NCBI RefSeq assembly: GCF_049720995.1
Contig: NZ_JBNASF010000029.1
Coordinates: 1 to 17,983, forward strand
Source: Methanothermobacter sp049720995
Lineage (GTDB): Archaea > Methanobacteriota > Methanobacteria > Methanobacteriales > Methanothermobacteraceae
DNA length: 17,983 nt
Direction of reading: 5' to 3'
The position numbers were made by a program, and so were the translations under genes. The notes under the pieces were generated by a model. It worked only from the letters and a program-made list of their open reading frames with translations, did no database searches and was not told where the DNA came from. Positions 1-6,872 of this stretch are shown here, piece by piece. Numbering within the stretch: the stretch's first letter is position 1; every line of letters starts with the position of its first letter.

Positions 1-99
1 AAATCTCTGTTTTTTTACATCCTATTTCTGTTTGATTTAAGGGTTTTTAGGGGGGATATAAATCTCTGTTTTTTTACATCCTATTTCTGTTTGATTTAA
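1..99. repeat. Two identical 40-bp direct repeats
   Basis: Positions 1-40 and 60-99 are identical over all 40 bases, giving a 59-bp period with a 19-base unrelated G/T-rich spacer (41-59). Each copy is T-rich with a run of seven T. The first copy starts at the window edge, so the array may continue to the left. No open frame crosses it. It lies downstream (3') of the leftward aldolase gene. The T-runs on the plus strand could end transcription of a rightward gene outside the window, but that is inference. Nothing else is seen before the aldolase stop at 123. Confidence 0.85.
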
Positions 100-122
100 A
101 GAATTCTCCGGGAAACACTCTT

Positions 123-698
123 TCAATACCTATTTCCTTTTATGAATTTAAGAACCCCTGCGATGAAACGGGTCTTTGCCAGCTCCTCAATGAACTCTGC
201 AAGCAGGAGGGCTTCCTTAACAGTTTCACCGGCACATACCACTCCGTGATTTTCAAGGACAGCTGCATTCTCATTGACCATCATCTCTGCACAGGCCGCT
301 GCAAGTTCCCTGCTTCCAGGGGGATAATATGGTACCACCGGGACCTCTCCCTGGCCCAGGTTCCTGAAACCCTCCATTTTCTCAATTTCAACCCCGGCAA
401 CTGAAAATGCTCTGGCACATGGTGAGTGCGTGTGCACCACACCATTGACATCAGACCTCCTCCTGTAGACCTCAAGATGGAGTTCCAGCTCTGAGGATGG
501 TCTTCCTCCCCTGAGCATATTCCCTTCAAGGTCAACCACCGCAACGTTCTTAAGTGTCACCTGATCAAGGGGGACCATTGTGGGGGTTATAAAAACCCTA
601 TCATCCACCCTTGCACTCACATTCCCTCCAATGCCAGACACAAGGCCCATCCTGTAGAGGTGAACCGAAACATCCATAACATCCCTTAATGGATTCAA
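123..698 (-). CDS. fucA: Class II aldolase, fuculose-1-phosphate aldolase type
   Basis: Zinc-dependent class II aldolase/adducin-family protein of 191 residues, close to the usual archaeal length of about 180-190. Visible landmarks are GNVSAR (about residues 25-30), a Glu in SSELELHLEVY (about E70) expected to be the catalytic acid/base, HTH (H89 and H91) and ENHG (H151), which together form the usual three-His zinc site. In methanogens this family cleaves fuculose-1-phosphate, and a Methanocaldococcus homologue has been linked to lactaldehyde supply for F420 synthesis; that role here is inferred. A GTG at 707 is in frame but has no ribosome site. The TTG at 696-698 sits five bases after AGGTGA (which contains that GTG), so TTG is preferred. 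It follows the PolD subunit gene with a gap of under 20 bases, so the two are probably co-transcribed. Confidence 0.85.
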   Translation of the reverse strand: MNPLRDVMDVSVHLYRMGLVSGIGGNVSARVDDRVFITPTMVPLDQVTLKNVAVVDLEGNMLRGGRPSSELELHLEVYRRRSDVNGVVHTHSPCARAFSVAGVEIEKMEGFRNLGQGEVPVVPYYPPGSRELAAACAEMMVNENAAVLENHGVVCAGETVKEALLLAEFIEELAKTRFIAGVLKFIKGNRY

Positions 699-709
699 AA
701 AAATCACCT
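696..709 (-). promoter_or_regulatory. Ribosome binding site deciding a TTG start
   Basis: On the minus strand AGGTGA is followed by five T and then TTG. The same GGTGA core with short spacing is seen before most genes here. The GTG inside this site would be a start without its own Shine-Dalgarno sequence, so it is less likely. Confidence 0.55.
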
Positions 710-716
710 GCTTGAA

Positions 717-2189
717 TTAACTGAACTCCAGAAGCTTCATTACCCCCCTGTTGAGAACCGGGACCTGGCCACATGTGGGGACAATGTTGTATATCTTCTG
801 GAACTCCGTCTGCGACTGGAATGTACCTGAATTTATAAGGTGAATGCCCTTGTATTTTTTGTATGAGTTTATATGGACATGTCCGGTGTGAAGTATGTGC
901 GGGACATCATCAATCACAAGGTGGTCCTCTATCTCAGATGCAAGAGGGGTCCTCTCCCCGTATATGGGCGCAAGGTGTCTCTTCTCGAGGAGTTCCTCCA
1001 TTATGAGATCTGACCTTTCATGGGAAAGCCCGTTAACGCTCATGGCCATATCATCAAAGCTTCTGCCATGGTATATGAGGGTTTTTATACCATCAAGGCT
1101 CACCATGGAAGGGTTACTCAAAAATTCAACATTTTTGAGGCTGTAAAGTGGCTCTGCATATTCCTCGGGTATTGCAGGCTGTGGCTCAGCGATCCTTGAT
1201 GCGTCGTGGTTACCAGGAATCATCACAATCTTCATGTCATCCCTTATCTCTCCAAAAAGCCTTGCAGCCTCCTCATACTGCTCATGGATATCTTTTATAA
1301 TGAGTTCTTTCTCCTGTCCAGGGTATATTCCGATACCATCAACTATATCCCCCGCAACAACCAGGTACTTAACGTCAGCCGCGATATTCATCTGTTCCTC
1401 TGTCCCAAAGTCCCCATTTATCCATTTAATGAACCTGGTGAATGCATCTTCAAGGAATGTCTCGCTCCCTATGTGGACATCAGATATGAAAGCAACTGAA
1501 AAGTCCATTTCCTTTTCCTGTATTCGCGGGACACCTGGATGGAAGATCTCGGAGGCCACCACAAACCTCCCCTTTTTCGCACCCTGAACACCTATGACCT
1601 CATCCCTCACAAGTTTCTCGGATTTTTCAAACAGTTTATGGTTTTCATTGTGCACAACCACTGTGATCTCACCGGTTTCATCCTCCAGCTCAAGCATTCT
1701 GTGGTTGTTTTTCGTGGTTCGTATATCATTGATGATTCCTATGATGCTCACAGCGTCATCCCCGCCACGGAGATCAGCAATCGGCACATGACTTTTAAGT
1801 TCAGGGCGTCTTTTAAGGAGGTCCCTGAGGCAGCTGAATCTGCTGTTGAAGTATGAGATCATGTCACCTATCTCCCCGCTGGTGTATGATCTCTTGCTGG
1901 TGTCTGTGATGACTCTGAAGTCAAATTTCCTCTCCCTCAGAACACTGATGGGCCCGGCAGCCTTTATTTCAGAGGGGTCCTCTATTTCTTCAGCCACTTC
2001 AAAGAGATCATCCAGCATTTCAGAGGTCAGAAGAGTGAATTTACCTCCACCATTCTTCTTTATCTTAACTATGATCTCCGAGGAGGCTGTTGCAGGGTCA
2101 CCCATTTCCTTCAGCCGAAAATATGCGTTATCCTCTATTAGAATTCCTTCCCTTGCAAATTTTCCTATTATTTCATTCATTTCAATCAT
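717..2189 (-). CDS. polB: DNA polymerase D small subunit (DP1), 3'-5' exonuclease
   Basis: Small subunit of the archaeal replicative polymerase PolD, 490 residues. An N-terminal helical region (about 1-70) is followed by an OB fold (about 134-220, with SIIGIINDIR and LELEDETGEITVVV) and a calcineurin/Mre11-like phosphoesterase domain (about 231-460). Metal-binding motifs are all present: ISDVHIG (D237, H239), VAGDIVDG (D281), IPGNHD (N327, H328), IYHG (H374) and HTGHVH (H437, H439). The nuclease therefore looks active. The C-terminal tail is where DP1 normally contacts the large subunit DP2, which is not in this window. The ATG at 2189 is used; an in-frame ATG at 2180 is also possible. The gene is divergent from the small exported protein gene and is followed by the aldolase gene. 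Confidence 0.96.
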   Translation of the reverse strand: MIEMNEIIGKFAREGILIEDNAYFRLKEMGDPATASSEIIVKIKKNGGGKFTLLTSEMLDDLFEVAEEIEDPSEIKAAGPISVLRERKFDFRVITDTSKRSYTSGEIGDMISYFNSRFSCLRDLLKRRPELKSHVPIADLRGGDDAVSIIGIINDIRTTKNNHRMLELEDETGEITVVVHNENHKLFEKSEKLVRDEVIGVQGAKKGRFVVASEIFHPGVPRIQEKEMDFSVAFISDVHIGSETFLEDAFTRFIKWINGDFGTEEQMNIAADVKYLVVAGDIVDGIGIYPGQEKELIIKDIHEQYEEAARLFGEIRDDMKIVMIPGNHDASRIAEPQPAIPEEYAEPLYSLKNVEFLSNPSMVSLDGIKTLIYHGRSFDDMAMSVNGLSHERSDLIMEELLEKRHLAPIYGERTPLASEIEDHLVIDDVPHILHTGHVHINSYKKYKGIHLINSGTFQSQTEFQKIYNIVPTCGQVPVLNRGVMKLLEFS

Positions 2190-2322
2190 TCACTGCATTA
2201 AACTGTTGCCTGAGAAATCTTTTTAAAATGGGTTCACAGTTAAATATTTCATTGAGTTCATATATTCTTTATCGAAATACTAGTTTACCCTTTGGGTCCA
2301 TTCACAGAAAAAAGGTGATGCA
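2190..2322. promoter_or_regulatory. Divergent AT-rich promoter region
   Basis: This 133-bp gap separates the leftward PolD subunit from a rightward gene. The minus strand has a TTTTAAAAAG-like TATA candidate near 2218-2227, which would start transcription close to the ATG at 2189. The plus strand has TATA-like sequences at 2241-2250 and 2261-2270. Exact transcription starts cannot be fixed from sequence alone. Confidence 0.4.
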
Positions 2323-2820
2323 TTGCCAAGGATCATTAAATTATTCCTGTTCCTCATAATGTTCCTGGCCTTCTTTGAGGCTGGGCTCATAAGTTCATAC
2401 ACACTTGTAACTTCCAAACCACCTGATATAGAAAAACTTATTGAAATGCAGATAGACACCGTGTCTTCATTCCTGGATTCTGGTAAGAATATAACCTCCA
2501 CCATCACTGGAGGGCCTGAGGAGATCCGGATAATAAACAATGCAGATGTTGCAGATGCCCTTAAAGCCCGTACAGGCCTTGATGGAATAAACATCCGGTC
2601 CCTCAACGCAACAACAACAGAGGATACATCACTCGAGAACATCAATATCAACATAACAGCGACCGGGTACCGTGAAAACCAGACAGGAAGCGGTCAGATA
2701 GTCATAAGGCCAACCGAGCAGTTCAGTGTAACTGCAGCCGCAAGGGCTGAAACAAGGTCATCCGGTGTCTGGGTTGATGTCAGAACCCTCAGGATAATTT
2801 CAGTAACCAGGATTTACTGA
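2323..2820 (+). CDS. Small exported or membrane-anchored protein, unknown function
   Basis: A 165-residue protein I do not recognise. Residues about 4-27 form one hydrophobic segment after a Lys/Arg-containing start, so it is a signal anchor or signal peptide. The rest is Thr/Asn-rich, has no cysteine, and carries four N-glycosylation sequons (about N56, N95, N110, N119), consistent with an extracytoplasmic beta-rich domain; that is inference. The TTG start at 2323 is chosen because AAAGGTGAT lies just upstream. An ATG at 2318 overlaps this site but is in another frame and lacks coding sense. It is 90 bp upstream of the corrinoid methyltransferase gene on the same strand with no T-run between, so they may share a transcript, but no functional link is evident. 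Confidence 0.75.
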   Translation: MPRIIKLFLFLIMFLAFFEAGLISSYTLVTSKPPDIEKLIEMQIDTVSSFLDSGKNITSTITGGPEEIRIINNADVADALKARTGLDGINIRSLNATTTEDTSLENININITATGYRENQTGSGQIVIRPTEQFSVTAAARAETRSSGVWVDVRTLRIISVTRIY

Positions 2821-2910
2821 GCATCACTTAAGAGGTAAATTCAGAAGTGGTTGGAGATCCTGCTGCAGTGGCTCTACGTTAACAGCTGCTGATCCGGTGA
2901 AGGTGTTTTC

Positions 2911-3984
2911 ATGATAAGGATAATAGGAATTGGACCCACAAGGGATGATATAACAGTAAGGGCCCTTAGGGCTCTTGAAGAATCCGATGTTGTCATAGGA
3001 TATGCGAGGTACATAAAACAGATAGAGGACCTTCTGGAGGGCAAGGAGATAATAAAAAGTGGCATGGGATCCGAACTTGAGAGAGTGGAAAAGGCCATTG
3101 AGAAACACCGTGAGGGTCTAAACGTCGCACTGGTGAGTTCAGGAGACCCGGGTGTCTATGGGATGGCCAATGTCTTCTTTCAGATATTTGATAAATATTC
3201 TGGGGTTGAATTTGAGGTTATACCCGGCGTGACCGCGGTCAACTATGCAGCATCACACCTGGGGGCACCTCTCCATGATTTTGCGGTTATAAGTCTAAGC
3301 GACATTCTTACACCCCTATCAGAGATAAGGAGGAAGATCCGGGGAGCTGCAGAGTCTGGACTTGTAATAGCCCTTTATAACCCCCTGGGAAAGAGGAGAA
3401 AAAAACCCTTCAGGGAGGCACTTGAAATACTGCGATCTGAACTTGAATCAGAGACCCCTGTGGGCGTGGTAAGGACCAAAAAAGGAATGCCATATGTGAG
3501 TATTGTACCTCTGGGAGATCTGAATGAATCCCTTGTGGATATGTCCACAACCATCATAGTCGGCAACGTTACAACCTACACAAGGGGTGGCTACATGATC
3601 ACACCCCGTGGATACGCGCTTGAGGCTCCACTCCATGAACTTGCACGGAAGTTCTATGAGGAGAATCCTTCAGGCAAAGCTTCAGGTCCTGATGAGAAAT
3701 GTGAATTCTACCCCTGCCATTTTGAGGGTCAGAACTGTGCTTTCTGTTACTGCCCATTCTATCCGTGCGGTGATGGGTCCACCGGCGGCCACTGGATACT
3801 GGATAAGGGAGTATGGAGCTGCCAGGACTGCAGATGGATACATACCGATGAAGCTGTTGAGTGCGTCAGGAGGGGTCTAAGACGGCTGATTTCAGAACCG
3901 GATGATCTAATCAAGAGGAAGAAGGAGCTTCTCAAGCTTCGAAGGGAGTGCCTTATGGCTTCATCGAAAGGGGACTCCAGCTGA
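2911..3984 (+). CDS. cobJ: Cobalt-precorrin-3 C17-methyltransferase (CobJ/CbiH) with Cys-rich C-terminal domain
   Basis: SAM-dependent ring-contracting methyltransferase of anaerobic cobamide synthesis. Residues 1-235 are the tetrapyrrole methylase domain: IGIGPT near the N-terminus, SSGDPGVYG (about 76-84), PGVTAVNYAASHLGAPLHDF (about 105-124) and YNPLGKRR (about 156-163). Residues about 264-320 form a separate Cys-rich module with cysteines near 264, 269, 276, 279, 281, 286, 304, 307 and 318, resembling the small cysteine-rich domain found in some archaeal proteins and likely to bind zinc or an Fe-S cluster. A basic helical tail follows. At 357 residues it is about 100 longer than a plain CbiH. 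ATG at 2911 follows GGTGAAGGTG. The small chelatase for the same pathway is about 4.4 kb downstream. Confidence 0.93.
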   Translation: MIRIIGIGPTRDDITVRALRALEESDVVIGYARYIKQIEDLLEGKEIIKSGMGSELERVEKAIEKHREGLNVALVSSGDPGVYGMANVFFQIFDKYSGVEFEVIPGVTAVNYAASHLGAPLHDFAVISLSDILTPLSEIRRKIRGAAESGLVIALYNPLGKRRKKPFREALEILRSELESETPVGVVRTKKGMPYVSIVPLGDLNESLVDMSTTIIVGNVTTYTRGGYMITPRGYALEAPLHELARKFYEENPSGKASGPDEKCEFYPCHFEGQNCAFCYCPFYPCGDGSTGGHWILDKGVWSCQDCRWIHTDEAVECVRRGLRRLISEPDDLIKRKKELLKLRRECLMASSKGDSS

Positions 3985-4002
3985 AGAACCCAATTCACCT
4001 TG

Positions 4003-4014
4003 ACAAAATATTTA
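4003..4014 (+). promoter_or_regulatory. Probable TATA box for the PhoU/TrkA_C-transporter operon
   Basis: The AT-rich element ACAAAATATTTA lies in the 75-bp gap after the methyltransferase stop. A start about 25 bases downstream would give a leader of roughly 20 bases containing AGGAGG. This is positional inference. Confidence 0.4.
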
Positions 4015-4059
4015 TTCCAGGTCCCCCAATATCAGTTCAGCAGCCCAGGAGGATGAAAG

Positions 4060-4656
4060 TTGTCCAAAAGTGTTAAGGATATTCTCATCGAAATGAAGAA
4101 CCTCTCGGAGTTGATGGTGGATCTTGCATACTCCGCCCTCCTGTTTAACAGCAGGGATGCAGCAGAGGAGGTCATAAAACTTGAAAATAAGGTCAACAGA
4201 CTCAACTATGAGATAAAAAAGGAGTCACTCCTTGCTGCAAGATCTGTTGAGGACGCCGAGAAACTCACAGCCCTCCTAGAGGTGGGTGAAGCAGCCGAGA
4301 GCATTGCAAATTCTGCCAAGGACATCGCTGACCTGGTGCTAAAGGGCATCAAACCCCACCCTGTCTTCAAGATGGTCATGGAGGAGTCAGATGAGATAAT
4401 AGTAAGGGTGACAATTGATGAGGGATCAGAGCTGGCAGGGAAATCACTTGGGGACCTTTTACTTGCAACAAGAACAGGTATGAGGATTATAGCCATCAGA
4501 AGAGGCGAATCCTGGATTTATGGACCTGACAGAAACACGGTACTTGCAGAGAACGATACCCTTATTGCCAAGGGAAACGAAGCAGGTTCAGAACTCTTAT
4601 TTGCACTTGCAAAGGGTGAAATGACCCTTGAAGATATAGGGTGCAGCATAGAATAG
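4060..4656 (+). CDS. PhoU-like / TrkA_C (RCK C-terminal) regulatory protein
   Basis: Cytosolic protein of 198 residues. Residues 1-100 are an all-helical PhoU-like region (LVDLAYSALLFNSRDAAEEV, then E/K-rich helices). Residues about 112-172 match the RCK C-terminal (TrkA_C) domain, with DEGSELAGKSLGDL, TGMRIIAIRRG and LAENDTLIAKG. TrkA_C domains bind ligands and control cation channels and transporters. There is no Rossmann NAD domain and no membrane segment. The transporter gene starts 35 bp downstream, so this is likely its regulatory partner. The TTG start is chosen because AGGAGG (4047-4052) lies seven bases upstream; the ATG at 4053 is out of frame. Confidence 0.88.
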   Translation: MSKSVKDILIEMKNLSELMVDLAYSALLFNSRDAAEEVIKLENKVNRLNYEIKKESLLAARSVEDAEKLTALLEVGEAAESIANSAKDIADLVLKGIKPHPVFKMVMEESDEIIVRVTIDEGSELAGKSLGDLLLATRTGMRIIAIRRGESWIYGPDRNTVLAENDTLIAKGNEAGSELLFALAKGEMTLEDIGCSIE

Positions 4657-4668
4657 CCCAGAGATGAT

Positions 4669-4756
4669 GTAAATGTTAGCAGGTGAGATCAATGAGGATA
4701 ACAGGAAGATTACTGAGGACGACTCGGCTCATATTTCAGTCCCTGCTAACATTTAC
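4669..4756 (+). promoter_or_regulatory. 15-bp perfect inverted repeat across the RBS and early codons of the MgtE-like gene
   Basis: Left arm GTAAATGTTAGCAGG at 4669-4683 and right arm CCTGCTAACATTTAC at 4742-4756 are exact reverse complements, separated by 58 bases. The left arm ends with the AGG of the ribosome binding site AGGTGA (4681-4686). The ATG (4692) is in the loop and the right arm covers codons 17-22. In mRNA the pairing would hide part of the ribosome site. The loop itself holds a weak 5-bp hairpin (4713-4727). The arms are 73 bp apart start to start, close to seven DNA turns, so a two-site operator is the alternative. Confidence 0.7.
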
Positions 4757-6023
4757 CGTGAATTTATCCATAATGGTCTCAAGGGGATTTATCAGAGCAT
4801 TTAACCTATTCAGAAGTTTTGGAAGCTTTTTCAGGGGTTCTAAAAGAGTTATAGGAGAAAGCTTCGTCGCACTCTTTATATGTGCCCTGGGGGACCTTGT
4901 GGCAGGTATATTTCTTGGTAAGATGTCTCCAATGCTGGAGTCATACCCGGGTCTCCTTGTACTGATACCCGGTGCCATAGGCATGAGGGGTAATATATTC
5001 GGGGCCCTGGGCTCACGCCTCGGTTCAGGTCTGCATATAGGTACACTTTCACCGGAACTTCGAAAGTCAGATGTCCTCACAGAGAACATTGAGGCGACCA
5101 TAATACTGACCCTGGTCATGTCAATTTTCCTTGGATTCATGGCCTGGATATTCTGCCACCTTTTTGGATTTCGAAGCATGGGAATAATGGATTTCACTGT
5201 CATCTCTGTGGCTGGGGGTATAATATCAGGGGCTGTTCTTCTCCCGGCAACCGTCCTCATATCCCTCAAGAGCTATGAGAATGGTTGGGACCCTGATAAC
5301 GTCACAACACCCCTTATAGCAGCTTCGGGGGACCTTTTCACCCTCCCATCAATATTCGCGGCACTGGCCATCCTTGAAACTGTAAGGAACGGTATTTTTG
5401 AATGGGTACTCTTTGCCCTGTTTATTCTGACGGGTTTTCTGGGTCTTGCAATGGGAATTAAGGGTAGATATAACCTCAGAAGGATCATAAGACAGAGCGT
5501 GCCCGTACTTCTCCTCTGCTCAGCCCTGGGAACCACCGCGGGTATAGTATTAAACAGTAGACTATCATTTATACTTGATAACCCTGCAATCCTTGCACTG
5601 GTGCCGCTGTTTTCAGGTGAAAGCGGAGACCTCGTGAGCATACTCGGTGCAAGGCTTTCCTCAGGGCTCCACTCAGGTATAGTCCCCGCAGCCCTCAGGC
5701 CCCATGGGGAGGCCCTCAGAAACTTTGGAATAATATCCGTACTTTCACTGATCATATACCCAACCATAGGGCTTCTGGCCCATTTTGTGAGTGTTTCCCT
5801 TGGTATAGGGTCCCTTGGACTTGAGAGGATGGTTCTTATAAGTTCACTTGCAGGGTACCTTCTGACTCCATTCCTTCTCATGGTGGGCTTTTATCTGAGC
5901 TCTGCATCCTACAGACTTGAACTGGACCCTGACAACATAGTTATCCCACTGTCGACCAGCATGACCGACCCGGTGGCAAACACATGTCTTGTAATAGCCA
6001 TAATAGCAGTTATCGGACTCTGA
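4692..6023 (+). CDS. MgtE/SLC41-like divalent cation transporter, duplicated domain
   Basis: Polytopic membrane protein of 443 residues, probably a Mg2+ or other divalent cation transporter. It contains two related halves. The first has IPGAIGMRGNIFGALGSRL (about 93-111) and DPDN (about 200-203); the second has VPLFSGESGDLVSILGARL (about 304-322) and DPDN (about 412-415). These are the pore-lining and Asp motifs of the MgtE membrane domain, two copies per chain as in SLC41 proteins. The bacterial N-terminal MgtE and CBS sensor domains are absent, which fits control by the separate PhoU/TrkA_C protein encoded just upstream. About ten membrane segments are expected. The ATG at 4692 is chosen over the in-frame GTG at 4683, which lies inside the ribosome site AGGTGA. 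The start region is spanned by a long inverted repeat. Confidence 0.88.
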   Translation: MRITGRLLRTTRLIFQSLLTFTVNLSIMVSRGFIRAFNLFRSFGSFFRGSKRVIGESFVALFICALGDLVAGIFLGKMSPMLESYPGLLVLIPGAIGMRGNIFGALGSRLGSGLHIGTLSPELRKSDVLTENIEATIILTLVMSIFLGFMAWIFCHLFGFRSMGIMDFTVISVAGGIISGAVLLPATVLISLKSYENGWDPDNVTTPLIAASGDLFTLPSIFAALAILETVRNGIFEWVLFALFILTGFLGLAMGIKGRYNLRRIIRQSVPVLLLCSALGTTAGIVLNSRLSFILDNPAILALVPLFSGESGDLVSILGARLSSGLHSGIVPAALRPHGEALRNFGIISVLSLIIYPTIGLLAHFVSVSLGIGSLGLERMVLISSLAGYLLTPFLLMVGFYLSSASYRLELDPDNIVIPLSTSMTDPVANTCLVIAIIAVIGL

Positions 6024-6033
6024 ATCATGTGTA

Positions 6034-6062
6034 TGGGGCTTAAGGTCCACTAACTGGCCCCA
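6034..6062. terminator. Weak hairpin between convergent genes
   Basis: TGGGGC (6034-6039) and GCCCCA (6057-6062) can pair across a 17-base loop in the 57-bp gap between the transporter and the leftward pilin-like operon. No T-run follows on either strand, so a terminator role is only a guess. Confidence 0.25.
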
Positions 6063-6080
6063 CGAGCAGAGGACTCCTGG

Positions 6081-6872
6081 TCAGTAGGGGGATATGAGGA
6101 TCTGAAGGGAGCATGGCTGGACCTCAAAGTAATCTGGTGTCAGCGGACAATTCATTCCAGAACGGGGAAGCCCGGCAATTATTACTCCTCTTCCACATCC
6201 ATGTAAATGGATCCATACCACGCCCTGCCCTGTTAAATTCAGTTTTAAACTTCCCGAGGGGATCTTTATTTCTTCATTGCTCCTGTTACAGTCTGTGTCA
6301 ATGATGAATGATCCTCTGCAGTCATCTGATATGAGGTAGTAATCCAGTGAGTCATTAACTCGGAAATTCATGCAGGTCCAGTTTTCTCCATGACCCGAAG
6401 GACACAGGCATCCCTCCTGTCTGATAACATAATCAGATAGGAAGTTACAGTTGACGGTTCTTCTGAATACACATATTTCATCCCCCTCAACTTCATCTCC
6501 AATGGTTATGGGGCTTATCCCGTCATTGAGGGGACGCAGTACAATTCTCACATGAAAACCCCGGAATGCCCTTTCAAGCAATTCCGGTTTTGAGCGAAGT
6601 TTCATGATTTTTTCATAGGAGATGGTCCCTCTTTTTCCCGGGACGGCAATTCCAGGAGACCTGCAGAGGCTTACAGGAAGTTTTTCCCAGTTAACAGGAT
6701 CTCCAGGCGTATTTATGAAAACATCAGCTGCCGCTGCACCTTTATCCATTATGTATGTTTCTCTGAATCTTTCATTCAGCCGGGTCTCCTGTGCGTCCAT
6801 GAGCTCTGCAGACATGCCCACGATGATGGCCACGATTACAAGTGAGAAAAGAAAATCAGTTGAGAATATCAC
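6081..6872 (-). CDS. Cys-rich membrane-anchored pilin-like protein (second of pair)
   Basis: A 263-residue protein of unknown function. A hydrophobic N-terminal segment (about 7-23, FLFSLVIVAIIVGMSAELMD) is followed by a polar helix, as in type IV pilin-like or TadE-like proteins. The remainder is a predicted external domain with eleven cysteines, including CLC, plus several sequons. This suggests a disulfide-stabilised surface domain. No canonical class III signal peptide site is obvious. Its GTG start overlaps the stop of the upstream gene as GTGA, so the two are translationally coupled. The upstream product has the same layout, so they probably act together at the cell surface. I cannot name a family with confidence. 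Confidence 0.72.
   Translation of the reverse strand: MIFSTDFLFSLVIVAIIVGMSAELMDAQETRLNERFRETYIMDKGAAAADVFINTPGDPVNWEKLPVSLCRSPGIAVPGKRGTISYEKIMKLRSKPELLERAFRGFHVRIVLRPLNDGISPITIGDEVEGDEICVFRRTVNCNFLSDYVIRQEGCLCPSGHGENWTCMNFRVNDSLDYYLISDDCRGSFIIDTDCNRSNEEIKIPSGSLKLNLTGQGVVWIHLHGCGRGVIIAGLPRSGMNCPLTPDYFEVQPCSLQILISPY

Noticed and set aside
1..99. CRISPR array
   Set aside because: Only two copies, a 40-bp unit with a 19-base spacer, no palindromic unit and no cas genes nearby.
1206..1856. Plus-strand frames opposite the PolD subunit gene
   Set aside because: The opposite strand encodes a complete motif-rich DP1; these have no recognisable domain or start signals.
2318..2320. ATG start for the small exported protein
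   Set aside because: Out of frame with the 165-residue protein and inside its ribosome site; the TTG at 2323 is in frame.
4736..5881. Two long minus-strand open frames opposite the transporter gene
   Set aside because: Arg/Pro-rich shadows of a hydrophobic membrane protein gene, with no ribosome sites.
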